Positions 8,952 to 18,842 are shown, counted from the stretch's first letter. The stretch: DNA of 64,000 nt from Acetobacteraceae bacterium (GCA_009693865.1 SHWL01000006.1:1-64000), one strand, 5' to 3'. The notes: generated by a model from the letters alone, not told the origin. Made by a program: numbers and translations.

Positions 8952-10121
8952 ATGTATCGCGGCATCCACCGCTTCCCGCCCATGGACCACGTCGTCTATG
9001 GCATCCCCGTGGCCGAGGCGCTGGACGCGGAAATCCGCCAGCGCGACTCCCGCGCCGTCTACGTCATGGCCAGCGGCACGCTCAACCGTGAAACCGACGT
9101 CATCGACAATGTCCGCCGCGTACTCGGCAATCGCCTGGCGGGCGTGTGCGCGAAGATTGGCGCGCACACCCCGCGCGTCGATGTCCTCGCCGCGGCGAAC
9201 GAGGCGCGGGCGGCGAAGGCCGACCTGATCCTGACCGTCGGCGGCGGCTCCGTCACCGACGCCGCCAAGATGGTCGGGTTGTGTCTGGGCAACGATGTGA
9301 CCGCGGCCGGGCAGCTCGACGCCTTCCGCGCGGTGGTGACGCCGGATGGCAAGACGGAACGCCCGCCCACGAAAGAGCCCAGTGTGCGCTTTATCGCCGT
9401 GCCGACGACATTGTCCGCGGGCGAGTTCACCTGGGGCGCCGGTTGCACCGATACCGCGCGCCACGTGAAGGAAAGCTTCGGCATGCCGCTGAACATGGCG
9501 TCCGCCGTGATCCTCGACCCCGCGGTCACCGTCCACACGCCGGAGTGGCTGTTCCTGTCCACCGGCATCCGCGCGGTGGATCACGCGGTCGAGGATCTGT
9601 GCTCGATCAACCCGACCCCGTTCTCCGACGGCGCCTCGATGCACGCGCTGCGCCTCCTTTCGCGCGGGCTGGCGGCGGTTAAGGCCGATCCCTCCGACCT
9701 GGAGGCGCGGCTGGATTGTCAGTTGGGCGCGTGGATGTCGATCATGGGCACGCAAAATGGCGTCACCAAAGGCGCCAGCCACGGAATCGGCCACGTGTTG
9801 GGCGGCACCGCCGACGTGCCGCATGGGTATACCTCCTGCGTGATGCTGCCGCACGTGCTGCGCTTCAACGAACCGGTGAACGGAGCCCGCCAGGCGATGG
9901 TGTCGGAGGCTCTGGGCAAACCCGGAATGAAGGCGGCGGACGCCGTGGCGGCCTTGATCGCGAGCCTGGGGCTGCCAGCGACTCTTCGGAGTGTCGGGGT
10001 GAGGCCTGACCAGATGGACGCGATCGCGCGGCAGTCGATGCATGACCGGTGGGTTCACACCAATCCGCGCAAGATCGACGGGCCGCCGGTCGTCAGGGAG
10101 TTGCTCGACGCGGCGTGGTAA
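8952..10121 (+). CDS. Iron-containing alcohol dehydrogenase (maleylacetate reductase-like)
   Basis: ADLILTVGGGSVTDAAKMVGLCL...FIAVPTTLSAGEFTWGAGCTD...HALRLLSRGLAAV...GASHGIGHVLGGTADVPHGYTSCVMLPHVLRFN. Confidence 0.9.
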   Translation: MYRGIHRFPPMDHVVYGIPVAEALDAEIRQRDSRAVYVMASGTLNRETDVIDNVRRVLGNRLAGVCAKIGAHTPRVDVLAAANEARAAKADLILTVGGGSVTDAAKMVGLCLGNDVTAAGQLDAFRAVVTPDGKTERPPTKEPSVRFIAVPTTLSAGEFTWGAGCTDTARHVKESFGMPLNMASAVILDPAVTVHTPEWLFLSTGIRAVDHAVEDLCSINPTPFSDGASMHALRLLSRGLAAVKADPSDLEARLDCQLGAWMSIMGTQNGVTKGASHGIGHVLGGTADVPHGYTSCVMLPHVLRFNEPVNGARQAMVSEALGKPGMKAADAVAALIASLGLPATLRSVGVRPDQMDAIARQSMHDRWVHTNPRKIDGPPVVRELLDAAW

Positions 10122-10317
10122 GGGCGGCGCAAATCCGATCTGGATTCGAATTCGCCTTCCCGCCCAAGCATCGGCATAATGCCGTGGATGCCACGAACCT
10201 CCCACCCTGACATCCTGCGACGGCAACATTTGCGCCGACCGCCCAGGCATGCCCAAACCCTGGCTGGAGGGGCGCGCGTGGCCAGCGATCGCGGCATGTC
10301 CTCGGGTCACGCCAAAC

Positions 10318-10836
10318 ATGGTTGACACGCGAGAACATGACGTCGTCGCCACCGCGTCCGAACCCGTCCCCGACTCCGACATCCGCCAGGCCCAGGACCT
10401 GCTGTTCTTCGCGTATCGGGATTTTACCAATGCGGCGGACGTGATCCTGGAGGAACTCGGCCTTGGCCGCGCCCACCATCGGGCGCTGCATTTCATTGGC
10501 CGCCACCCCGGCATCGCGGTATCCGAATTGCTGTCCATCTTGCGCATCACCAAGCAATCCCTGGCGCGGGTGCTCAATGAACTCGTCGAACGCGGCTATG
10601 TGGCCCAAACCCCCGGGTTGGACGACCGGCGTCAACGTTTGCTCAGCCTGACCAGCGGCGGGGCGGCTCTGGAGAAACGACTGTTCGCGCGGCAGCAGGC
10701 GTGTCTCGCGGAGGCATTTCAGGCGGCGGGTCCAACTGCCCTCGCGGGCTTCCGTCAGGTCATGCGCGGTATCATGGACGAGAGCGCACGCGCCTGGGTG
10801 GATCAGGGCTCACGCGCGCCCGACAGGACAAAATGA
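10318..10836 (+). CDS. MarR-family transcriptional regulator (PetP-like by synteny)
   Basis: RAHHRALHFIGRHPGIAVSELLSILRITKQSLARVLNELVERGYVAQTPGLDDRRQRLLSLTSGGAAL; ATGA overlap with downstream response regulator. Confidence 0.88.
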   Translation: MVDTREHDVVATASEPVPDSDIRQAQDLLFFAYRDFTNAADVILEELGLGRAHHRALHFIGRHPGIAVSELLSILRITKQSLARVLNELVERGYVAQTPGLDDRRQRLLSLTSGGAALEKRLFARQQACLAEAFQAAGPTALAGFRQVMRGIMDESARAWVDQGSRAPDRTK

Positions 10837-11537
10837 CCGGCGACTCGCACATCCTGGTGGTCGAGGACGACGCGCGCCTGCGAGACCGGCTCGCGCGATT
10901 CCTGACCGGGGAGGGGTTCCGCGTCACCGCCGCCGCCGACGCGGCCGACGCGCGTGCCCGGATGCGCGGCATCAGCCCCGACCTTCTGGTGCTGGACGTG
11001 ATGATGCCTGGGGAAAGCGGACTCGATTTGACCCGCTCCTTGCGGGAGGACCAGGGCAGCGACCTGCCGGTCCTGATGCTGACCGCGCGCGGCGCGCCCG
11101 AAGACCGGATCGCGGGGTTCGAGGCGGGCGCCGACGACTACCTCCCCAAACCGTTCGAGCCGCGGGAACTCGTGCTGCGAATCCGCGCCCTGCTGCGTCG
11201 CGCGCCGGCCCCTGTGCCACCCGCGCCAGCGCCATCCGGCCCGGTGCGCATCGGCACGGCATGGTTCGATCTCGAACGTGGCGAATTGGCCGGCCCGGGG
11301 GGACCGATCCGACTGACCGGGGGGGAGGCGGCGCTGCTGATGGCGCTTGCGACCCGTCCCAACGAAATCCTCTCCCGCGAGGATATCGCCACAGCGCTTG
11401 GAACTGACGACGCGGGTGAACGAGCTGTCGATGTTCAGGTCACGCGGCTGCGGCGTAAGATCGAAGCCGATCCCCGGGAGCCGCGCTTTCTGCACACGGT
11501 GCGGGGGCGCGGTTACGTGCTGAAACCAGGCACCTGA
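10833..11537 (+). CDS. OmpR-family response regulator (PetR-like)
   Basis: ILVVEDDARLRDRLARFLTGEGF...LLVLDVMMPGESGLDLTR...VLMLTARGAPEDRIAGFEAGADDYLPKPFEPRELVLRI plus winged-helix C-terminus. Confidence 0.93.
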   Translation: MTGDSHILVVEDDARLRDRLARFLTGEGFRVTAAADAADARARMRGISPDLLVLDVMMPGESGLDLTRSLREDQGSDLPVLMLTARGAPEDRIAGFEAGADDYLPKPFEPRELVLRIRALLRRAPAPVPPAPAPSGPVRIGTAWFDLERGELAGPGGPIRLTGGEAALLMALATRPNEILSREDIATALGTDDAGERAVDVQVTRLRRKIEADPREPRFLHTVRGRGYVLKPGT

Positions 11538-11663
11538 GCAAGCCGCCGCCGATTCGTGGTAATGGAGCGCGCATCCCGGCAGGAGGCCCCCCGATGAGTC
11601 GCCATCCCAGATCGCACATGTCCACTTGTACCAGGGGTCCAAAGGCTTGACTCTTACCCCTCA

Positions 11664-11770
11664 ACGTCATCCACGGGCTTGTCCCGTGGACCGGTCGCGC
11701 CACCCTGCCGCTTCCGGTCCCCGGAACAAGTCCGGGGATGACGTAGTGGGGGTGGCGCGACCGGTCGATC
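11664..11770. repeat. REPIN-like nested palindrome between response regulator and histidine kinase genes
   Basis: CGTCATCCACGGGCTTGTCCCGTGGACC ... GGTCCCCGGAACAAGTCCGGGGATGACG; perfect 16-bp inverted repeat GACCGGTCGCGCCACC (11689-11704) / GGTGGCGCGACCGGTC (11751-11766). Confidence 0.8.
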
Positions 11771-11790
11771 GTCCGGGCCGCTGGTATTAG

Positions 11791-13119
11791 ATGCGCGCGC
11801 GCATACCAGGGTTGGGCTGGATCAAGAGGTTCGTGCCGAAGTCGCTGCTTGGCCGCAGCCTGCTGATGATCCTCGTCCCTCTGGTGGCGTTGCAGGCGGT
11901 GACGTTCCAGATGTTCTACGGCAGTCACCTCGACGTCGTGTCCCGCCGCCTGTCCTCGGCCATCGCCGGGGAAATCGCGATGACGGCGCGGCTGATGAAC
12001 CGGTTTCCCGGCAAGCAGGACCATGACTGGATTCTCGCCCGGGCCTGGGAGCGGTTCAGCCTGGAAATGCGTCTCGATCCCGGGGCAAAACTCGTTCCGG
12101 CGGAACGGACCAACGTCCTGGGACCGATGGACGACGACCTGGAGGCCGCGCTGCGGGAGATATTTCGAACACCGTTCACGATGGATTGGACCTCGGACGC
12201 GCGTTCCGTGCTGATCGATATCCAGGTCGCGGACGGCGTGCTGCACGTGGTCGCGCCACGGAAACGGCTGTACACGACGACGATCTATTTGTTCGTGCCC
12301 TGGGTCGTGGGCACCGCGTTGTTCCTTTTCGGCATCGCGGCGCTGTTCATGCGGAACCAGGTGCGAGGCATCCGCCGCCTCGCCGCCGCCGCCGATGCCT
12401 TCGGATTGGGCCGCGACATCCCACCAATCCGGCCCGAGGGCGCGACCGAGGTGCGACTGGCCGCGTCTGCTTTCAATCGGATGCAGGATCGTATCAGGCG
12501 GTTCCTGGCGCAACGCACGGAGATGCTCGCCGGCGTTTCGCACGATTTACGCACACCGCTGACCCGGTTGCGCCTGGCGTTGGCGATGCTGCCGAAGGAC
12601 GAGGCGTGGCGCCAGGACGTGGTCGAAATGACCGCCGACGTCGAGGAAATGGAACGGATGATCGGCGGCTATCTCTCGTTCGCGCGGGGCGAGGGGTCCG
12701 AACAGGCGAAGCCCGTCGATCTGTCGGCAATGCTGACCGATGTCGCGTCGGCGGCGCGGCGGACGGGAACCGACATCGAGGTCGACGTTCCGGAAACCCT
12801 GACCGTGTCGCTGCGGGCCGACGCCATCCGGCGGGCGATCACCAACCTCGTGGACAACGCGCGGCGGCACGCGAGCCGGGTCATGGTCTCGGCGGTGCCG
12901 CGCGGGCGGTCGGTACAGGTCAACGTGGACGACGACGGGCCTGGAATTCCCCATGAGCAGAGGGAAAGCGTGTTCCGGCCATTCGAAAGCGGCGCGGCGG
13001 GCGGCACCGGACTGGGCCTGACGATCGCGCGGGATATCGTGCGCGCGCACGGCGGCGACATTTCGCTGGAGGACTCGCCGTTGGGCGGGCTGCGGGCGCG
13101 GGTGCGGCTGCCGGTTTGA
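11791..13119 (+). CDS. Sensor histidine kinase (EnvZ-like)
   Basis: HAMP region, EMLAGVSHDLRTPLTRLRLALAML (H-box), TNLVDNARRHASRV (N-box), DDDGPGIPHEQRESVFRPFES, GTGLGLTIARDIVRAHGG. Confidence 0.93.
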   Translation: MRARIPGLGWIKRFVPKSLLGRSLLMILVPLVALQAVTFQMFYGSHLDVVSRRLSSAIAGEIAMTARLMNRFPGKQDHDWILARAWERFSLEMRLDPGAKLVPAERTNVLGPMDDDLEAALREIFRTPFTMDWTSDARSVLIDIQVADGVLHVVAPRKRLYTTTIYLFVPWVVGTALFLFGIAALFMRNQVRGIRRLAAAADAFGLGRDIPPIRPEGATEVRLAASAFNRMQDRIRRFLAQRTEMLAGVSHDLRTPLTRLRLALAMLPKDEAWRQDVVEMTADVEEMERMIGGYLSFARGEGSEQAKPVDLSAMLTDVASAARRTGTDIEVDVPETLTVSLRADAIRRAITNLVDNARRHASRVMVSAVPRGRSVQVNVDDDGPGIPHEQRESVFRPFESGAAGGTGLGLTIARDIVRAHGGDISLEDSPLGGLRARVRLPV

Positions 13120-13203
13120 GTTGTGGCGCGGTTATGGCGGTTTCCGATCAGGTTGCCTCGGGCCGTCACCCTTTCACCGTCAAGGCCCGGACGAACCGCA
13201 TGT

Positions 13204-13378
13204 GCATCAGGATAAGGGTCGGATGTGGACGGCATTGTCCCAAATCGTCATGGCCCGACTCGATCGGGCCATCCGTAGCGGCACCGTGCCGGACCAGATG
13301 GCCCGATCGAGTCGGGCCATGACGAGGAAAAGAGAATATCCGTCTCCGGTCCTCCGTTATCCTGATGCCTATGCGCCT
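13204..13378. repeat. REPIN/MITE-like composite repeat (27-bp perfect inverted repeat inside a 12-bp outer inverted repeat)
   Basis: CGTCATGGCCCGACTCGATCGGGCCAT (13246-13272) / ATGGCCCGATCGAGTCGGGCCATGACG (13298-13324); outer GCATCAGGATAA...TTATCCTGATGC; segment GAAAAGAGAATATCCGTCTCC shared with 51 kb copy. Confidence 0.85.
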
Positions 13379-13411
13379 TGTCAGGGCCATGACACGAATG
13401 GAAGGCCAGAC

Positions 13412-14989
13412 TCAAACGCGCCGCGCACCCCAGAACAACGGAAACCCATCCGGAATCCCGTCCACCGTGTTCTGCCACGCCATCGGTTGATACCAAATGC
13501 CCAGTGGCAGATGCGGCACATCGACCCAACATTGCTTTTGAATTTCCGCGGCGACTCGTTTCTGCGCCGGAAGATCGGGCGCGTCCACCCATTCGGCGCG
13601 CAGTTCCTCAATCCGAGGACTGTTGGTCCAGCCGAACCACGCCTTTTCGCCCGTCGTGCGAAGAAAATGCAGGGTTGGCGTTTGCATGTCGAGGCCATTG
13701 GCCGTGGTGCACAACACGCCCCAGCCGCCTTTATCCATCGGCTGTTTATTCTCCCGCCGCACGACCGCCGTGCCCCAGTCCATCGATTGCACGTCGACAT
13801 TAAATCCAACCGAACGCAACATCGCATGGGCCACATCGGCCATGGCTTTGCGATAATGCGGTTCATTCGGCGCGAGCAGCACGACAGGGTCGCCACCATG
13901 GCCAGCCTCTTTAATCATGGCTTTTACTTTGGCCAGATCGCGAGGGCTGTTCAGAACCTCCATGCCGGCGTCGCTCGCCATATCGGTGTTCGGCGTGAAG
14001 ATGCCGACCTTGTCGCGCCACATCGCGGGATCGTCGCCGACGATCGCGGTCATGAAGTCCTTCTGGTTCACCGCGCCCAACAGCGCGCGGCGTATCGCCA
14101 CGTTGTTGAAGGGCGGCTGCAGATTGTTCATTTTCAAAAGGCCAAGTGTACCGTTGCGGTCCTTGATCTCTACCCGCACCTTGCCCGACCGCTTCAGCAG
14201 CGGTAGCAGGTCCGCCACCGGCAATTCCCACCAGTCCATCTCACCCGCCTGCATCGCGCTGGCCGAGGTGCCGTCATCGGGGCTCGTAAGCCACTCCACC
14301 CGTTCAAAATGCACGATTTTTCCACCGGCCGTCCACCCTTTGCTGATGTCCTGTCTGGGCGCGTACCGTTCATTCTTCGTGTAAACTGCCCGCGCGCCGG
14401 ATACCCATTCGTCGGCCTTGAAGCGGAACGGCCCGCTGCCGACCATTTCCGGCACCGCCTTGAATGGGTCCATTTTGGCAAAACGTTCCGGCATCATCGC
14501 GCACATCGGCGTCGAAATTTTGCCAAGCGCATACGGCAGCAGCGCGAACGGCTTCTTCAATCGGATCTCGATCGTTTTGTCGTCCAACGCCTTCATCTCG
14601 TCCGTGCGAGCTTTCAACAGCGAACCGACGCCATCACGCACCGACCAGCGCGCGATCGAGGCCGCGCAGTCGCGCGCCAGCACTTTCTCCCCGTCGTGCC
14701 ACAGCAGTCCGTCGCGCAATGTCAGCTTCCAACGCTTGCCATCGTCCTCGACGGTGAAGCCTTCCAGCATTTGCGGCTGCATCCGCGTCTGGCCGTCCAT
14801 CCCGAACAGGGTATCGAACACCATGTAGCCATGGTTGCGCACGGTGTAGATGGTGTTGACGATCGGATCGAGAATCGTCAGGTCCGACTGCGGAATGAAC
14901 TTCAACGTGTTAGCGGCGGCCCCGCGCGAAATGGACGGTGCCGCCAGGGCCGAGGCGAGACCCGCGGTAAAGATACGGCGCCGTATCAT
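13412..14989 (-). CDS. ABC transporter substrate-binding protein (family 5, peptide/nickel type)
   Basis: Twin-arginine-like MIRRRIFTAGLASALAAPSISRGAAANTLKFIPQSDLTILDPIVNTIYTVRNHGYMVFDTLFGMD...RNGTLGLLKMNNLQPPFNNVAIRRALLGAVNQKDFM. Confidence 0.92.
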   Translation of the reverse strand: MIRRRIFTAGLASALAAPSISRGAAANTLKFIPQSDLTILDPIVNTIYTVRNHGYMVFDTLFGMDGQTRMQPQMLEGFTVEDDGKRWKLTLRDGLLWHDGEKVLARDCAASIARWSVRDGVGSLLKARTDEMKALDDKTIEIRLKKPFALLPYALGKISTPMCAMMPERFAKMDPFKAVPEMVGSGPFRFKADEWVSGARAVYTKNERYAPRQDISKGWTAGGKIVHFERVEWLTSPDDGTSASAMQAGEMDWWELPVADLLPLLKRSGKVRVEIKDRNGTLGLLKMNNLQPPFNNVAIRRALLGAVNQKDFMTAIVGDDPAMWRDKVGIFTPNTDMASDAGMEVLNSPRDLAKVKAMIKEAGHGGDPVVLLAPNEPHYRKAMADVAHAMLRSVGFNVDVQSMDWGTAVVRRENKQPMDKGGWGVLCTTANGLDMQTPTLHFLRTTGEKAWFGWTNSPRIEELRAEWVDAPDLPAQKRVAAEIQKQCWVDVPHLPLGIWYQPMAWQNTVDGIPDGFPLFWGARRV

Positions 14990-15049
14990 CGATTGTTTCC
15001 TCCGATTGCGCCCGTCGTGACTGGATCACGACGGCGTGTCTGCGATTGT

Positions 15050-16219
15050 TCAAACGAGATGCTGGTGCTCCAGCCAATCCTCGCTTTGCATTTCGTCGAG
15101 CCGCGACGCGGTGCGTTCGAACATCTTCGCGTTTTCACCGCGCCTGTAAAGCTGGTCCGGCACGGCGGCGGCCGAGGCAACCAGCTTGACACGCTGATCG
15201 TACAGCGTATCGATCAGCACGATGAAACGCCGCGCCACATCGTAATTATCGGGCGATAGACGGGGGATGCCGTCCAGCACCAGCGTATGGAACGCGGTGG
15301 CCACGGCCAGATAATCCCCTGGGCCCAGGGCGGTGCCGCACAAGGTAGAAAAATCGCAGCGCGCGACGCCTTCGGCCGCGAGGGGAATGACAAGCGCGCG
15401 ACCCATGACGGTCAGTGTCACCGGTTCCGGCCTCGCGCCGCCGGTCAACGTCGAAAACGCTTCATCCAGAGCACGGCGAGAGAAATCGTCGGCCGGGACG
15501 TGCCATGTCCGCAGGCCGCGCATCCTCTCGCGGCGGAAATCACGGCCCGCGTCCATCATGACGACATCCAGGCGCTGTTGGATCAGGTCGATGAAAGGCA
15601 GGAAGGCATCGCGGCCAGGCTGGTCTTTGAACAGATCGGAGGGTGCGACATTCGACGTGGCGACGACGACGACTCCCCGGGCAAACAGGGCCTGGAACAA
15701 ACGGCCCAGGATCATGGCGTCGGCGATGTCGTTGACCTGGAACTCGTCGAAGCAAAGCAGCGCCGAGTCGTTGGCGATCGTATCGGCCAATGGCGGGATC
15801 GGGTCGGCGCCGCTGGGGTTGGCATTCTTCCAGGCGAAAACCCGCTCGTGGCAGGTTTGTATGAAGCGGTGGAAATGGATGCGTTGTTTCCGGGCGACGC
15901 CCGCGCCCTCGAAGAACATATCCATCAGCATGGATTTGCCGCGCCCGACCTCGCCGGCCAGATAGAGGCCCTTGGGCGTGCCTTCGGGGGCGGCCGGCTT
16001 TTCGGCGGCGCGGCGCAACAAACGGTTAAGAATTCCGCCGGCGCGCGAGGCCGGCTGGTACAGCGGCGGATCGTAGCCGCGCAGGGCCTCCCACAACGTC
16101 TGAAGGCGCCGCGCGCCGTTCTCCTGCGACGGATCGGGCGCCAGTTCGCCCCGCGCGACCATGGCACGGTAGGCGGGCAACGGCCCGGAAACGGGGATTC
16201 GGGCGATGTTGCTATCCAT
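15050..16219 (-). CDS. zapE: Cell division protein ZapE (AFG1-like ATPase)
   Basis: GLYLAGEVGRGKSMLMDMFFEGA...KQRIHFHRFIQTCHERVF...LLCFDEFQVNDIADAMILGRLFQALFARGVVVVATSNVAPSDLFKDQPGRDAFLPFIDLI. Confidence 0.95.
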   Translation of the reverse strand: MDSNIARIPVSGPLPAYRAMVARGELAPDPSQENGARRLQTLWEALRGYDPPLYQPASRAGGILNRLLRRAAEKPAAPEGTPKGLYLAGEVGRGKSMLMDMFFEGAGVARKQRIHFHRFIQTCHERVFAWKNANPSGADPIPPLADTIANDSALLCFDEFQVNDIADAMILGRLFQALFARGVVVVATSNVAPSDLFKDQPGRDAFLPFIDLIQQRLDVVMMDAGRDFRRERMRGLRTWHVPADDFSRRALDEAFSTLTGGARPEPVTLTVMGRALVIPLAAEGVARCDFSTLCGTALGPGDYLAVATAFHTLVLDGIPRLSPDNYDVARRFIVLIDTLYDQRVKLVASAAAVPDQLYRRGENAKMFERTASRLDEMQSEDWLEHQHLV

Positions 16220-16349
16220 GGGGCAGGGCCGGATAGCGCGTCCTGGCCGCCGCGCCTAGATTGATCGCGCGCGAAAGGGATGGGCCGGTTGCGCATCAGC
16301 CATGAAATAGCCCGATTCCCCAAGGAAATCGGGCTTAAAAGGATACGCC

Positions 16350-17756
16350 GTGCCACCCGACCCAAAATACATCCTCCCTCACGCGATCGCCGCGGCGCGC
16401 GAAGCAGGCGACCTGGTCGCGGCCGAGTTCGCCCGCCCGGACGGACCCCGGTTCAGCGATCATGTCACAGCCCCGCTCGATCATGAGATCGAGATGATTT
16501 TGCGCGACCGGCTGCTCGATCTGGTCCCGGCGCGCTTCGTGGGTGAGGAAGCCGGCGTGCTGGACGCGCCGGCGAACGGTTATTGCTGGGTCGTCGATCC
16601 GCATGACGGCACCCGTGCCTTCCTCGAGGGCAAGCGAGGCAGCGCCGTTTCGATCGCGCTACTGCATCGGGGCATTCCGGTCCTCGCGGTCGTTTATGCG
16701 CCGACCAGTCCCGACCGGGGTCCAGACATGATCTCCTGGTGCGAAGGCGGGCGGATCGAGCGCAACGGCCAGGCGGTCACGATCGATCTCCGAACCCGGG
16801 AACTGGCGGCGGGGGATGTGGTGTTCCTCAATCATGGCGTGTGGCAGCGCCCGGTATGGCATGGGACCGCCTGCGCCCCGGCGGGGTTCATGCCGCTGCC
16901 GTCGATCGCCTATCGACTGGCGCGGATCGCCGTGGGTGACGGGATCGCCACGCTGACCTTGCGTCCGGTCAACGCGCTCGACATCGCTGCCGGCCATGCG
17001 TTGCTGATGGCGGCGGGCGGCGTTCTGCTCGCCGAGGACGGGGCTCCGGTCACCTACAACGAACTGGGCGAGAGCCGCCCCTCCGCCTGTTTCGGTGGCT
17101 CGCCCAATGCGGTGGCGGTGTTGCGGGCGCGGACGTGGCGCGGCAGCACGGAACCACGGCGGGAACCGCGGGTCACTTTGACCTGGCCGCGAACGGTGGC
17201 CGAGCCGATGTTGGATCGGGCCGCGGGCTGTCTGTTGGGTTTGGCAATCGGCGGCGATCTCGGGCCCGACGCCGAATTGGCATTGGTCGTTGCCCGAAGT
17301 CTTGTTGGACAACGAACCTTCGACGCAGCCGCGGTCGCCTCGGCGGTCAGTTCCTGGGCTTTGGCGGGCGGCGAGGCCTCGCCTCTGGTTCGCGCGATTC
17401 CCATCGGGCTTTGGGCGCGCGATCCTGAGGCGGCGGCGGCGGCGGCCCGGATTGATTCGCCGGGCGTCCTTGATGCTCCAAAGCTCGCGGCCGCGATCGC
17501 GGCGGGGATGCGCGGAGCCTCGCACGATGCGTTGCGCCGCCTGACGGCCGGGATTGACAGTCCGGCAGCGGCCGGTGCTCTGGCGGGCGTCGCCGGGGGC
17601 CGAGGTGTGTTTCCGGTACCTCAGGTGATGCGCGTTCTGACCTGGCGCCCGGATGAGGGGCTTGGCGTGGCACGCCCCAGACCCGAAATCTGTTGGACCG
17701 ACGACCTCGTCGACCTCGCCGAGGCGCTCCTGTCCCTGGGCCAGCGCGGCCATTGA
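16350..17756 (+). CDS. Inositol monophosphatase-family domain fused to degenerate ADP-ribosylglycohydrolase-like domain
   Basis: N-terminal IMPase motifs GEEAG...WVVDPHDGTRAFLEG; C-terminal LDRAAGCLLGLAIGGDLGPDAELALVVARSLV...ASPLVRAIPIGLWAR...GALAGVAGGRGVFPVPQVMRVLTWRPDEGLGVARPRPEICWTDDLVDLAEALL resembles ARH/DraG family. Confidence 0.8.
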   Translation: MPPDPKYILPHAIAAAREAGDLVAAEFARPDGPRFSDHVTAPLDHEIEMILRDRLLDLVPARFVGEEAGVLDAPANGYCWVVDPHDGTRAFLEGKRGSAVSIALLHRGIPVLAVVYAPTSPDRGPDMISWCEGGRIERNGQAVTIDLRTRELAAGDVVFLNHGVWQRPVWHGTACAPAGFMPLPSIAYRLARIAVGDGIATLTLRPVNALDIAAGHALLMAAGGVLLAEDGAPVTYNELGESRPSACFGGSPNAVAVLRARTWRGSTEPRREPRVTLTWPRTVAEPMLDRAAGCLLGLAIGGDLGPDAELALVVARSLVGQRTFDAAAVASAVSSWALAGGEASPLVRAIPIGLWARDPEAAAAAARIDSPGVLDAPKLAAAIAAGMRGASHDALRRLTAGIDSPAAAGALAGVAGGRGVFPVPQVMRVLTWRPDEGLGVARPRPEICWTDDLVDLAEALLSLGQRGH

Positions 17757-17817
17757 ATATTCTGACCCATCAAGACGAGGCCGCCGTTGCCCGGCAGGCG
17801 GTCCCGGAGAGAGCAAG

Positions 17818-18450
17818 ATGATCGCCCTGGACTACGACAAACTCGCCGAAGCGCCCACCGCCACCGACCCGTTCCCGCATGTCGTGGTGCCGGGGTTCGT
17901 GCCGCCGGACAGTCTCCATGCCGTGTTGGCAGCGTTGCCACCGCTGAACCGGCGCGGGTCCTTCCCGCCGGACTCAGTGCGGTTGGGACCGGAGGCGCGC
18001 GATCTGGTCGAACAGATGGAGGGCGAGCAACTGCGCGCGTCGATCGCATCGCGATTCGGGCTGGACCTGGAAGGGGCCCCGACGATGCTGACGCTGCGCG
18101 GCTGGACAAGCGACCGGGATGGCCGGATCCACTGCGATTCGACCGCCAAGCGCGTGACGGTCCTGCTGTATCTGAACCGGGAGACCGAAGCGTTTGGGCG
18201 CCAGGAAGGCTGCCTGCGATTGCTCCGCGGTTCCTCGGATCTGGAGGATTTCGCGGTCGAGGTACCTCCCGTGAACGGCACACTGCTGGTGTTTCCGAAC
18301 GGGCCCGCCGCGTGGCACGGGCATCGGCGGTTCGTTGGCCAGCGTTACAGCATTCAGTTGAATTATATGACGACGGATACGAAGGCGCGGAGCGAGTTGC
18401 GGCGGCACCGGTTGTCGGCATTCGTGAAGCGGCTGACGATGGCGGCGTGA
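17818..18450 (+). CDS. 2OG-Fe(II) oxygenase family protein
   Basis: DPFPHVVVPGFVPPDSLHAVLAALPPLNRRGSFPP...RIHCDSTAKRVTVLLYLN...GTLLVFPNGPAAWHGHRRFVGQRYSIQLNYM. Confidence 0.82.
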   Translation: MIALDYDKLAEAPTATDPFPHVVVPGFVPPDSLHAVLAALPPLNRRGSFPPDSVRLGPEARDLVEQMEGEQLRASIASRFGLDLEGAPTMLTLRGWTSDRDGRIHCDSTAKRVTVLLYLNRETEAFGRQEGCLRLLRGSSDLEDFAVEVPPVNGTLLVFPNGPAAWHGHRRFVGQRYSIQLNYMTTDTKARSELRRHRLSAFVKRLTMAA

Positions 18451-18461
18451 GGGTTGGGGTT

Positions 18462-18842
18462 TCAGCCGCCGATCGGTGTCGTCACGATCCGGTCCGCCAT
18501 GGCGTGGGGATCGATCTCTACCCGCAACGTATCCACCGTCACGGTTGGGACACGGCGGCGGTCGACAGTACGCATCCTTAGCAAACCAAGCGATTCCAGT
18601 TTCCCAAGCGTGCGTAGCAGGTTCGGCTCGGCGCGGTTGGTGAGACGTGCCAGTTCGGCGACCGATCGAGGTTTGGCGTCCCGGATGGTGCGCAACAGAC
18701 CGCGATTGCCGGGAGTCAGAAGCCGCGACAATACCTCCGCTGATTCAACGCTCGGTGCCGCCGCGTCAGCGGGAGCGGGAATTTCCCCGCGCGCGACAGC
18801 CCGCATCTCGGCCATCAGGTCTTTCATGGGCTGGATCTTCAT
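18462..18842 (-). CDS. HTH (winged-helix) regulator/putative antitoxin
   Basis: MKIQPMKDLMAEMRAVARGEIPAP...LSRLLTPGNRGLLRTIRDAKPRSVAELARLTNRAEPNLLRTLGKLESLGLLRMRTVDRRRVPTVTVDTLRVEID; ATGA overlap with upstream DUF6516-like gene. Confidence 0.75.
   Translation of the reverse strand: MKIQPMKDLMAEMRAVARGEIPAPADAAAPSVESAEVLSRLLTPGNRGLLRTIRDAKPRSVAELARLTNRAEPNLLRTLGKLESLGLLRMRTVDRRRVPTVTVDTLRVEIDPHAMADRIVTTPIGG

Noticed and set aside
8865-10577. 570-aa minus-strand ORF opposite the iron-alcohol dehydrogenase
   Set aside because: Antisense of a well-supported coding sequence in high-GC DNA; Arg/His-rich composition with no recognisable motifs.
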